Shown here piece by piece: positions 16,419 through 23,826 of a DNA stretch of 31,378 nt. The stretch is from assembly GCA_005793295.1 (NCBI GenBank), contig SXSX01000036.1:1-31378 (forward strand), read 5' to 3'. The notes beneath the pieces are model-generated. The model ran no database searches. It had not been told where the DNA came from and was given only the letters and a program-made list of their open reading frames with translations. This DNA is from Burkholderiales bacterium (GTDB lineage Bacteria; Pseudomonadota; Gammaproteobacteria; Burkholderiales; Burkholderiaceae_C). Position 1 is the first letter of the stretch. Each line of letters opens with the position of its first letter. Both the position numbers and the translations under genes were made by a program.

Positions 16419-16823
16419 TCAATCGTCTACCGACGCGCTCCACCTGGCGTTAAGCCCTTTTTGCAGGTCTCGGCGGTCGCGTTTGGTCGGGCGGCCATGG
16501 CCAATCGCCAAAGCGGGCTCGGTATGCAATCGGTTGTGCTCGGCCAATTGCAGACGAGTATGAATACTCTCTTGCGTTTCCTCATAAAGTTGCTGCGCAA
16601 CGGGCGCAGAACCGCGCTTATCACTCACACCCTTAACAAGCAGTGTTCGCTTAACTTGGGCTTGCCAAACGGTCAGCGTCATTCCCTCCCGAACTTCAAA
16701 GGAGGGTTTCACATCGCGCTGCCCTACTTGGACACACCCCTTGCTCACCTCTTGCGTCGCGAGCGAGCGGGTTTTGAAAAAACGTGCGGCCCAAAGCCAT
16801 TTGTCTATGCGAATGCTTTCCAT
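16419..16823 (-). CDS. hslR: S4-domain RNA-binding protein, Hsp15-like
   Basis: A 134-residue protein with an S4 domain at the N-terminus (IRIDKWLWAARFFKTRSLA, then GCVQVGQRDVKPSFEVREGM) and a basic tail (GRPTKRDRRDL). E. coli Hsp15, of similar length, binds 50S subunits that carry stalled nascent chains. It starts four bases after the tctE stop, so it may be transcribed from the tctDE promoter; ribBX follows after 68 bases. Confidence 0.88.
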   Translation of the reverse strand: MESIRIDKWLWAARFFKTRSLATQEVSKGCVQVGQRDVKPSFEVREGMTLTVWQAQVKRTLLVKGVSDKRGSAPVAQQLYEETQESIHTRLQLAEHNRLHTEPALAIGHGRPTKRDRRDLQKGLNARWSASVDD

Positions 16824-16827
16824 CGGT

Positions 16828-18249
16828 TTAGTCAGTCCTTAATGGTTTTATGGGCAGGCGAATCAGGGCGTCTAAACCGACCAAGCGACTGTCTTCAAAG
16901 CGGTTTTCTAAGCTGATCTCCCCGCCTAGGGCTAAGACCATTTCCCGCGCGATAGTGAGGCCTAGACCCGAGCCTGATGTAGGCCGCTCTGTCGCGAAGG
17001 GTTGAAATAAACGTGTTCGTTGGGCTGTGTCCATTCCGGGGCCGGAGTCTGAAATTACCAGCGCGGCGTGTGCACCTTTTTTCCGAACTTCAATCCGCAA
17101 ACTCCCGCCCTTTGGGCAATAGCGAATGGCATTGTCAAGGATGTTGCGGGTGATTTCACGCAAGATCCACGCATGGGCGAAGACGGTGCAGGGTTGTGTC
17201 TCTATCTCAAAGTCCAAAGACTTGGCTGCTATCAAAGGAGATAAATCCAAAGCAATCTCGCGCACCGAAGGAGCCCAATCCAGCCATTGGTAATCTTTTT
17301 GCTGGCGCAATTGTTCAATCTTGGCCAAAGACAGCATTTGGTTGGCCAGTTGCGTGGCCCTATCAACGGTGGCCTCGATGTCTTGAAGCGCCAGGTCGGG
17401 GGCAAGATCGCCGCGCCGGGCTGATTGCACCTGCAGTTTTAAGACCGCAAGCGGTGTTCGAATTTGGTGAGCAGCATCCCGGACAAACCTTTTTTGGTTT
17501 TTTAACAGGTGTTCGAGGCGTTGCATCACCTGGCTAGTGGCTTGGGTCAACGGCCGTAACTCGCGGGGAAGATCTGACTCGTCAATCGCACTGAGATCGT
17601 CTTCTTTTCGAACGGATAAAGCATGACTGAGCCTGCGAACGGGGCGTGTCACCCTTTGAACGACAAAGAGAACAACGGCTGTAATCACCGCCACAAGCAC
17701 GGCTTGACGCAGCAAGGTATCTATCAAAATTTGCTGCGCCAGCGTTTGCCGAAGTTCCAAGGTTTCGGCCACTTGCACCATCGCCATCGCGCGTTCCCTG
17801 CCTGTGGCAACCGGTTGTAACAAAACGGCAACCCGCACCGGTTCATCGCCTAAGCGGGCATCGTAAAAATCCACCAAGGCGGCGTAGGGTCCTTGGTTAG
17901 GCAAAACTCCTTGCCAAGCGGGGAGGTCTTGGGCGCCGTCAATCCATTTCCCCTTGGCGTCAGAGACGCGGTAGGTCATTCGGCTGCGGTTATCGGCTTC
18001 AAAAGCCTCTAAGGCAGCGTAGGGAATGCGCGTTCGCAGCTGCGCTTGGTTTGCGCTGCCTTGGATTTCAATCAGCTCGCCAATGGCTTTTGCCGACGCC
18101 AAGAGGGTTCTGTCATACGCGATGTTGACCGCATTCAAAGTTTGCCGGTAAAGGCTGAAAGTATCGATGGCCACGAACAACAAAATCGGCAGCAAAATAC
18201 CTATCAGCAAGCTGCGCCGTAGGCTGTTATGCCGAAGTTCTGCCATCAC
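16828..18249 (-). CDS. tctE: Sensor histidine kinase, TctE-like
   Basis: A 473-residue inner-membrane kinase. Two membrane helices (about 13-34 and 181-199) flank a periplasmic sensor region. A HAMP segment starts at TRPVRRLSHAL (201). The HisKA motif RDAAHQIRTPLAVL gives phospho-acceptor His261, and the ATPase domain has N-box NILDNAIRY (369-377), DSGPGMD (401-407) and GSGLGL (426-431). The start is GTG 18247-18249 with AAGG eight bases before it, or the next codon, an ATG. It directly follows tctD with no gap. The divergent tricarboxylate transporter makes TctE the natural name; the signal would be the tricarboxylate itself. Confidence 0.9.
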   Translation of the reverse strand: MMAELRHNSLRRSLLIGILLPILLFVAIDTFSLYRQTLNAVNIAYDRTLLASAKAIGELIEIQGSANQAQLRTRIPYAALEAFEADNRSRMTYRVSDAKGKWIDGAQDLPAWQGVLPNQGPYAALVDFYDARLGDEPVRVAVLLQPVATGRERAMAMVQVAETLELRQTLAQQILIDTLLRQAVLVAVITAVVLFVVQRVTRPVRRLSHALSVRKEDDLSAIDESDLPRELRPLTQATSQVMQRLEHLLKNQKRFVRDAAHQIRTPLAVLKLQVQSARRGDLAPDLALQDIEATVDRATQLANQMLSLAKIEQLRQQKDYQWLDWAPSVREIALDLSPLIAAKSLDFEIETQPCTVFAHAWILREITRNILDNAIRYCPKGGSLRIEVRKKGAHAALVISDSGPGMDTAQRTRLFQPFATERPTSGSGLGLTIAREMVLALGGEISLENRFEDSRLVGLDALIRLPIKPLRTD

Positions 18250-18927
18250 TTATTCGGCCTTGAGTAAGTAGCCCAAACCGCGAAGCGTCACCAAAGTCAC
18301 ACCGGCACCCACTAGTTTTTTTCTTAAGCGGTAAACCACCACTTCAACGGCCTCTAAATGAACTTTCGTTTGGTCTGGAAAAACCAAGTCCATCAACCGT
18401 TCTTTGGCAACGGCGTGCCCGGGATTTTTCATCAGTGCCGCCATCAAGGCAAACTCCCGTGGGCTTAAGTCCATTACCTCGCCTTGAAGGTACAACGCGC
18501 GGTTGTCACGGTCTAGCCGAAGAGCACCTAAGGTACTGGTCTGGTTATCGGTTGAAGCGGGGGCGTTGGAATTTCTTCGGTTCAATGCGCGGACCCGGGC
18601 TTCGAGTTCATCGAGGTCAAAAGGCTTGGGGAGGTAGTCGTCTGCGCCCGCATTGAGACCGAGTATTTTGTCACCCACCGTACCCCGTGCTGTCAAAATT
18701 AACACGGGCGTTAGAAGACCGGTTTTCCGGGCGTTTTTCAAAACTTGTAAACCGTCAAGCCCAGGCAAGCTCAAATCTAACGCCACCACATCGGGCTGCA
18801 TCGCTTGCCAAGCCGCCACGGCTTGATTGCCGTTGTCGCACAGTTGAACTTGCATCATCTTTCTCTCGAGGCTGCGTTTTAAGGTCAGTGCCAGAGCAGG
18901 ATCGTCTTCAATCAGCAGCAGTCGCAT
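18250..18927 (-). CDS. tctD: Response regulator, TctD-like (OmpR/PhoB family)
   Basis: A 225-residue regulator with an N-terminal receiver and a C-terminal winged-helix domain. The acidic pocket is Glu7-Asp8-Asp9, the phosphorylation site Asp51 (ALDLSLPGLDG), with Thr79 and Lys101 completing the set. The DNA-binding half has LSPREFALMAALMKNPGHAV and VEVVVYRLRKKL ending in TLRGLGYLL, typical of OmpR-type wings. It is divergent from tctC across 106 bases; the direct repeat there is its likely target. The minus strand before the ATG shows no ribosome site. Confidence 0.92.
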   Translation of the reverse strand: MRLLLIEDDPALALTLKRSLERKMMQVQLCDNGNQAVAAWQAMQPDVVALDLSLPGLDGLQVLKNARKTGLLTPVLILTARGTVGDKILGLNAGADDYLPKPFDLDELEARVRALNRRNSNAPASTDNQTSTLGALRLDRDNRALYLQGEVMDLSPREFALMAALMKNPGHAVAKERLMDLVFPDQTKVHLEAVEVVVYRLRKKLVGAGVTLVTLRGLGYLLKAE

Positions 18928-18963
18928 AAAAAGGAAGGTGAAGCGGTTCGGGTTTCCCCTAGG

Positions 18964-18969
18964 GTATTA
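18964..18969 (-). promoter_or_regulatory. Candidate -10 box for tctDE
   Basis: TAATAC on the minus strand, 36 bases before the tctD ATG. No canonical -35 is seen 16-18 bases upstream; instead the GACAGCC direct repeat occupies the space immediately upstream of the box. This is a prediction from sequence alone. Confidence 0.3.
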
Positions 18970-18987
18970 GACAGCCGATTGACAGCC
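18970..18987. promoter_or_regulatory. 11-base-period direct repeat, candidate TctD box
   Basis: GACAGCC occurs at 18970-18976 and again at 18981-18987, one helical turn apart. Tandem half-sites spaced 11 bases are the usual binding arrangement of OmpR/PhoB-family regulators. The second copy overlaps a TTGACA (18979-18984) that could be a -35 for tctC, although no good -10 lies 16-18 bases beyond it. The site is in the gap shared by tctD and tctC. Confidence 0.45.
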
Positions 18988-19033
18988 TCGTTTGCCATCA
19001 TAGAGCTGTATTAAACACCCTCAGGAGAACCTT

Positions 19034-19993
19034 ATGCGTCGCGATACCTTTCTGAAGTCTTTGGCCGCTTTGTCGGTTGCGGGCGCTTTGCCCATGCGTG
19101 CATTGGCCGCAAGTAACATCAAAATGATGATTCCAGCCAACCCGGGCGGCGGCTGGGATGGAACGGGGCGCGAACTTGGTAAAGCCTTGCTCGATGCCAA
19201 AGTCGCCGACACCGTGCAGTACGAAAACAAAGGCGGCGCAGCTGGCGCGATTGGCTTGGCACAGTTTGTGAACGCCGCCAAAGGTGATCCTAACGCTTTG
19301 ATCATGTCAGGTGCTGTCATGGTCGGAGGCATCATTACTGGCAAGCCCCAAGTCGGAATGGACCGCATTACCCCCATTGCACGTCTGACTAGTGAGTACA
19401 ACGTTTTTGTAGTGCCAGCTGATTCACCTTTGAAGACGATGAAAGATGTTGTAGATCAAATGAAAAAAGACCCTGGCAGCGTCAAGTGGGGTGGCGGCTC
19501 ACGGGGATCGACGGAGCATATTTGCGCCTCGATGTTGGCAACCCGTGTCGGCGTAGATCCCAAAAAAGTGAACTACGTCGCCTTTCGTGGCGGCGGTGAA
19601 GCCACTGCGGCAATTTTGGGGGGTAACGTCACCGTCGGCGGCAGCGGTTACAGCGAGTTTGCAGAATACATCAAGGCCGGAAAAATGCGCGCCATCGGCG
19701 TAACGTCTGAAAAACGTTTGCCTGGTATTGCGGTTCCCACCATGCGTGAATCGGGGTATGACGTGGTGTTGGGGAATTGGCGTGCGGTCTACGGCGCCCC
19801 TGGCATCACCAATGAACAACGCGCCGCATTGACGGAGATGGTTGTCAAAGCGACTAAGTCCAAAGCTTGGAAAGAAGCCTTAGATAAAAATGCATGGACA
19901 CCTGCACTCCTGACTGGCAAAGCCTTTGACGACTTCGTGGACAACGAGTTTGCAAGTTTGCGGGGCATCATGCACTTGTCTGGCATGTTGTGA
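19034..19993 (+). CDS. tctC: Tripartite tricarboxylate transporter, binding protein TctC
   Basis: A 319-residue periplasmic binding protein of the TctC/Bug family. The signal peptide (MRRDTFLKSLAALSVAGALPMRALA) has two arginines and FLK but one extra residue compared with the Tat consensus, so Tat or Sec export is possible; cleavage is expected after ALA near residue 25. The mature part begins with IKMMIPANPGGGWDGTGRELG, the family's ligand loop, and includes YENKGGAAGAIGLAQF. The ATG at 19034 has a strong AGGAGA site at 19023-19028. It is the first gene of the tctCBA-FAH operon. Citrate-like tricarboxylates are the classic ligand, but this family is broad. Confidence 0.93.
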   Translation: MRRDTFLKSLAALSVAGALPMRALAASNIKMMIPANPGGGWDGTGRELGKALLDAKVADTVQYENKGGAAGAIGLAQFVNAAKGDPNALIMSGAVMVGGIITGKPQVGMDRITPIARLTSEYNVFVVPADSPLKTMKDVVDQMKKDPGSVKWGGGSRGSTEHICASMLATRVGVDPKKVNYVAFRGGGEATAAILGGNVTVGGSGYSEFAEYIKAGKMRAIGVTSEKRLPGIAVPTMRESGYDVVLGNWRAVYGAPGITNEQRAALTEMVVKATKSKAWKEALDKNAWTPALLTGKAFDDFVDNEFASLRGIMHLSGML

Positions 19994-20529
19994 GTTTTTT
20001 TAGCATAAAAAAAAACCAAGAAATTACCCTCAGTCTGGGAATCATCGCGCTGGCCTTGGGGCTGGCGTTAGGTGCTTCGGGAATTTCCTCTGAGGCGGGG
20101 TACGCTGGCATCGGCCCCAATTTTTTGCCTTTGTTGGTGTCTGCGGGTCTGTTTCTGTGCGGTGGTTTTTTGCTCTGGGAAGCCTGGAGTGGTGGGTTTC
20201 GCAACGGGCCTGATCTAGATCCGAGCGAAGGAACGCAAGAAAAACCCTGCTGGAGCGGTATGGTTTGGATGTCGGCGGGCTTGTTGCTGAGTGCTGCCTT
20301 AATCACTACGGTTGGTTTTATTTTGAGCTGCGCCTTGTGCTTTGCTTGTGCAGCCCATGGCTTGCGCCAAGCGAATGCGGGCCCTTCCCAAAGAGCGCAG
20401 CCACAAAGCATTCGCAGTTGGGTGGTTGATACCGCCCTGGGCTTGGCGATTTCAGCGCCCGTGTTTTGGATGTTTACCAAATTCTTGTCGATCAGTTTGC
20501 CAGGATTGACGCAAAGCGGGTGGTTGTAA
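19990..20529 (+). CDS. tctB: Tripartite tricarboxylate transporter, small membrane subunit TctB
   Basis: A 179-residue protein with about four hydrophobic segments, the size and layout of TctB. The only reasonable start is GTG at 19990, which overlaps the tctC stop as GTGA; no ribosome site is visible, so translation probably depends on coupling with tctC. The early codons contain an A9 tract (20007-20015) facing a T7 tract (19995-20001). IGPNFLPLLVSAGLFLCGGFLLWEA is the recognisable TctB N-terminal region. The tctA start overlaps the stop as TAATG. Confidence 0.88.
   Translation: MSFFSIKKNQEITLSLGIIALALGLALGASGISSEAGYAGIGPNFLPLLVSAGLFLCGGFLLWEAWSGGFRNGPDLDPSEGTQEKPCWSGMVWMSAGLLLSAALITTVGFILSCALCFACAAHGLRQANAGPSQRAQPQSIRSWVVDTALGLAISAPVFWMFTKFLSISLPGLTQSGWL
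19995..20015 (+). repeat. T7/A9 inverted repeat at the tctB start
   Basis: A run of seven T (19995-20001) and a run of nine A (20007-20015) are separated by AGCAT, forming an A-U hairpin that covers codons 2-9 of tctB. The A9 run is long enough for replication or transcription slippage. Confidence 0.5.
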
Positions 20530-22028
20530 TGGATATCTTGAATCACCTGCTTGCGGGTTTTGCAACCGCAGGTACACCGGTGAATTTGCTCTGGGCTTTT
20601 GTGGGTTGCGCTTTGGGAACTGCGGTGGGCGTCTTGCCCGGGATTGGGCCTGCAACCGCCGTTGCGATGTTGCTTCCAATTACCTCGCAAGTCGACTCCA
20701 CCGCTTCAATGATTTTCTTTGCCGGTATTTACTACGGTGCGATGTATGGTGGATCAACCACCTCGATTTTGCTCAATACTCCAGGCGAGACCGCCACCAT
20801 GGTCACTGCAATGGAAGGCAACAAGATGGCTAAGAGCGGTCGCGCTGGTGCTGCTTTGGCCAGCGCTGCGATTGGCTCCTTTCTTGCAGGTACGATTGCC
20901 ACCATCATCGTGACTTTGTTTGCGCCGGTGTTGGCCGATTACGCTGTTCGCTTAGGGCCGCCCGAATACTTTTGCTTGATGCTGTTGGCGCTGACTACAG
21001 TGAGCGCTGTGTTGGGCCAAAGTACGGTGCGCGGGCTGACCGCCTTGTTTGTTGGGCTTGCGATTGGCCTCATCGGAATGGATCAAATTACAGGTCAAGC
21101 GCGTTACACCGGCGGCGTTCCCGAGCTCTTGGACGGTGTTGAAATTGTATTGGTTGCAGTGGGCCTGTTCGCTGTCGCAGAGGCTTTGCATGCGGTGCTC
21201 TTTGAAGGGGCGGTGAAGGAGTCTGAAAACAAACTCAGCCGTGTGACGATGAGCGCCAGCGATTGGCGCAGATCCCTGCCGGCGTGGCTGCGTGGCACCG
21301 CCATCGGCGCGCCCTTTGGCTGCATCCCTGCCGGTGGCACCGAGATCCCCACGTTTTTAAGTTATGCGGTTGAAAAGAAGTTAGCCAAAGGAGAAAACCT
21401 GGCTGAATTTGGAAACCAGGGCGCGATTGAAGGCGTTGCCGGTCCGGAAGCCGCCAATAACGCCACCGTCACAACGGCCTTGATTCCTTTGCTGACTTTG
21501 GGTATTCCTGTGAGCAACACCACGGCTATTTTGTTGGGCGCTTTTCAAAACTACGGCATCCAACCCGGGCCCCAGCTTTTCACTACGTCGGCGAGTTTGG
21601 TCTGGGCTTTGATTGCTTCTCTCTATATTGGCAATGTGATGCTTTTGGTACTTAATTTGCCGTTGGTTGGTTTGTGGGTCAAGTTACTCAAAGTACCTAA
21701 GCCTCAGCTCTACGCGGGAATTTTGATATTTGCCACGGTGGGCGCCTACGGAATGCGCCAAAGTGCGTTTGACTTGGTTTTGCTATACGCGATTGGCTTG
21801 CTAGGCCTCGTGATGCGACGCTTTGATTTCCCTACGGCACCCGTCGTAGTCGGCATGATTCTGGGTCCCTTGGCGGAAGCGCAATTGCGCAACGCGCTGT
21901 CTATTGGCGAAGGCAAGTGGACGATTTTCTTGGAGCGCCCCATGTCGCTCACGCTTTTATGTGTGGTGGTATCGGTCTTGGTTTTGCCAAGGGTACTGAA
22001 AAAACGCAAAATAGCCGCTTTAACCTAA
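20529..22028 (+). CDS. tctA: Tripartite tricarboxylate transporter, large membrane subunit TctA
   Basis: A 499-residue inner-membrane protein with many hydrophobic helices, the main carrier of the cation-driven tripartite tricarboxylate transporter. Family blocks seen are GVLPGIGPATAVAMLLPIT near residue 37, YGAMYGGSTTSILLNTPGE near 77, and GAIEGVAGPEAANNATVTTALIPLLTLGIPVS near 310. The ATG at 20529 shares one base with the tctB stop; the frame extends upstream to 20466 but only inside tctB. The FAH-family gene follows after nine bases. Confidence 0.96.
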   Translation: MDILNHLLAGFATAGTPVNLLWAFVGCALGTAVGVLPGIGPATAVAMLLPITSQVDSTASMIFFAGIYYGAMYGGSTTSILLNTPGETATMVTAMEGNKMAKSGRAGAALASAAIGSFLAGTIATIIVTLFAPVLADYAVRLGPPEYFCLMLLALTTVSAVLGQSTVRGLTALFVGLAIGLIGMDQITGQARYTGGVPELLDGVEIVLVAVGLFAVAEALHAVLFEGAVKESENKLSRVTMSASDWRRSLPAWLRGTAIGAPFGCIPAGGTEIPTFLSYAVEKKLAKGENLAEFGNQGAIEGVAGPEAANNATVTTALIPLLTLGIPVSNTTAILLGAFQNYGIQPGPQLFTTSASLVWALIASLYIGNVMLLVLNLPLVGLWVKLLKVPKPQLYAGILIFATVGAYGMRQSAFDLVLLYAIGLLGLVMRRFDFPTAPVVVGMILGPLAEAQLRNALSIGEGKWTIFLERPMSLTLLCVVVSVLVLPRVLKKRKIAALT

Positions 22029-22037
22029 GGCAACCGC

Positions 22038-22889
22038 ATGAAGTTATTACGCTACGGCCCCGTTGGCCTGGAAAAAGCCGGAGCCTTGGGCTCGGACGGC
22101 AAAGTGCGCGATTTGTCGATGCTTTTTCCTGACCTAGACGCTGCTCACCTTTCACCTCGTGCGTTAGCGGCTTTGCAGGCATTGAATATCGATGCATTGC
22201 CAGCGGTGGATGGCGTTGTGCGGCTGGGCTGCCCGGTATCAAATATTGGAAAAATTGTCTGTGTGGGGCTTAATTACGCTGACCACGCCCGCGAGAGCGG
22301 GATGGAACCACCTAAAGAGCCTATTCTTTTTCTCAAAGCCACGAGTTCCATCACGGGCCCGAACGATCCTGTCATCATCCCGCGGGGTTCGGTAAAAACG
22401 GATTGGGAAGTGGAGCTCGGCGTGGTGATTGGAAGCAAGGCTAGCTACGTGAGTGAGTGCGATGCCATGGCTTGTGTTGCGGGTTATGTGCTGATCAATG
22501 ACGTATCAGAACGTGCATTCCAGTTGGAGCGAGGCGGCCAGTGGGACAAGGGCAAATCCAGCGATAGCTTCTCGCCCATCGGCCCTTGGTTAGTCACGCC
22601 CGATGAAATCGCAGATCCGCACAGCTTGTCTTTGTGGTTAGAGGTCAACGGCAAACGAGTCCAAAACGGAACTACGGCCAATCTAATTTTTGGCATTCCC
22701 AAACTCATTAGCTACATCAGTGAATTCATGACCCTACACCCGGGTGATGTCATCAGCACGGGCACACCCGCTGGGGTTGGCATGGGCCAAAAGCCCACGC
22801 CTTGGTATCTCAAAGCGGGAGACCAGCTACGACTGAGCGTTCAGGGTTTGGGTGAGCAAACGCAAACATGCGTGGATTCCCGTCCTTGA
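22038..22889 (+). CDS. Fumarylacetoacetate-hydrolase-family enzyme
   Basis: A 283-residue FAH-family protein with an N-terminal domain of ~70 residues and the catalytic fold after GKIVCVGLNYADHARE. Catalytic-lid residues His83 and Glu86 and the metal triad Glu124, Glu126 (DWEVELGVV) and Asp155 (INDVSERAFQ) are all present, so it should be active. The family cleaves or decarboxylates 2-oxo- and beta-diketo acids (acylpyruvates, oxaloacetate, 5-oxopent-3-ene-1,2,5-tricarboxylate). AAGG at 22026-22029 is a ribosome site for the ATG. Its place as last gene of the tct operon suggests it acts on the imported acid; the exact reaction is not readable. Its last 80 bases overlap dusC on the other strand. 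Confidence 0.88.
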   Translation: MKLLRYGPVGLEKAGALGSDGKVRDLSMLFPDLDAAHLSPRALAALQALNIDALPAVDGVVRLGCPVSNIGKIVCVGLNYADHARESGMEPPKEPILFLKATSSITGPNDPVIIPRGSVKTDWEVELGVVIGSKASYVSECDAMACVAGYVLINDVSERAFQLERGGQWDKGKSSDSFSPIGPWLVTPDEIADPHSLSLWLEVNGKRVQNGTTANLIFGIPKLISYISEFMTLHPGDVISTGTPAGVGMGQKPTPWYLKAGDQLRLSVQGLGEQTQTCVDSRP

Positions 22890-23826
22890 CCCATGCATCA
22901 ATGACCTGGACATCGTTAACCGCTCTAAGCGCGTCATAGGCCGCTTGGGCTTGGGGGTAGTGCTGGCGTAAAAAGTTGAGCCACTGCTTCAATCGCCCAG
23001 CCTGTTGACGCCGTTCTAAGCTGTTGCAAACCACAGACCAAAACGTCTGAAGGTGCGGTTGCAAAGATTCCCAATTTAAGCATTCCGCTGCATCGATTTC
23101 AGACGCGTGTGTCGATCCAATCGCCAAGGCCAAGCCCGGGTAGGTCACGATACCGCGCCCGAGCATGATGGCGTGGCAGCCTGACGCTGCGCGGCAGGCC
23201 TTCGCATCTTGAACCGTCCAAATTTCTCCGTTGGCAACCAATGGCGTTTTGACTACCGCCGCGATATCCGCTACTCGGCTCCAGTACGCAGGCGGGCGGT
23301 AAGCGTCTGCGCGGGTGCGGGCGTGTACAACAATTTCACCAGCCCCGCCTGCCTCAAGTGCACGAGCGCAATCTTCGGCGCGGCGGTCGTCGTGAAAGCC
23401 CAGACGCATCTTGGCCGATACCACTTGGTGCGCTGGCACCGCACGGCGCACAGCTTGCACGATTTTGAATAAAAGTTCGGGGTCTTCTAACAAAGCCGCC
23501 CCGCCGCCGTGCCGGTTAACAACCTTAGCTGGGCAGCCAAAATTCAAATCCACCCCATCGGCGCCCAAGCCTGCCACCCGGGCGGCGTTATCCGCTAAAC
23601 ATTCGGGGTCAGAACCCAATAATTGCGGCCGCACCGGAACGCCTGCAGCGGTTCTACCACCTGTCAAAAGTTCAGGCACGACCCGTAAAAAAGCACGTTC
23701 AGGCAATAGCGTATTGGTGACCCGAATGAACTCTGACACGCAGCGGTCTATTCCGCCCACGCGTGTCAAAACATCGCGCAACACAAAGTCAAGCAGCCCT
23801 TCCATCGGGGCCAGAACGATGGACAC
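22810..23826 (-). CDS. dusC: tRNA-dihydrouridine(16) synthase DusC
   Basis: A 338-residue flavin-dependent tRNA-dihydrouridine synthase. It starts with LAPMEGLLDFVLR, has VDLNFGCPAKVVNRHGGGAAL with the catalytic Cys98 (the same number as in E. coli DusC), and VVHARTRADAY and MLGRGIVTYPGLAL in the flavin-binding region. The start is GTG at 23824-23826, immediately after the hemH stop, so it is read from the hemH transcript. It is about 20 residues longer than E. coli DusC, and the last ~26 residues are encoded opposite the end of the FAH gene; that tail may not belong to the fold. Confidence 0.92.
   Translation of the reverse strand: MSIVLAPMEGLLDFVLRDVLTRVGGIDRCVSEFIRVTNTLLPERAFLRVVPELLTGGRTAAGVPVRPQLLGSDPECLADNAARVAGLGADGVDLNFGCPAKVVNRHGGGAALLEDPELLFKIVQAVRRAVPAHQVVSAKMRLGFHDDRRAEDCARALEAGGAGEIVVHARTRADAYRPPAYWSRVADIAAVVKTPLVANGEIWTVQDAKACRAASGCHAIMLGRGIVTYPGLALAIGSTHASEIDAAECLNWESLQPHLQTFWSVVCNSLERRQQAGRLKQWLNFLRQHYPQAQAAYDALRAVNDVQVIDAWVKDGNPRMFAFAHPNPERSVVAGLPL

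Noticed and set aside
16351..16443. Upstream extension of ribBX and a possible FMN riboswitch there
   Set aside because: The extension overlaps hslR and has no domain similarity; the 68-base gap is too short for an FMN aptamer and lacks its conserved blocks.
19979..20690. Long minus-strand frame opposite tctB and the tctA start
   Set aside because: It is opposite well-recognised tctB and tctA, has low-complexity Gln/Arg/Pro content, and no start signal.
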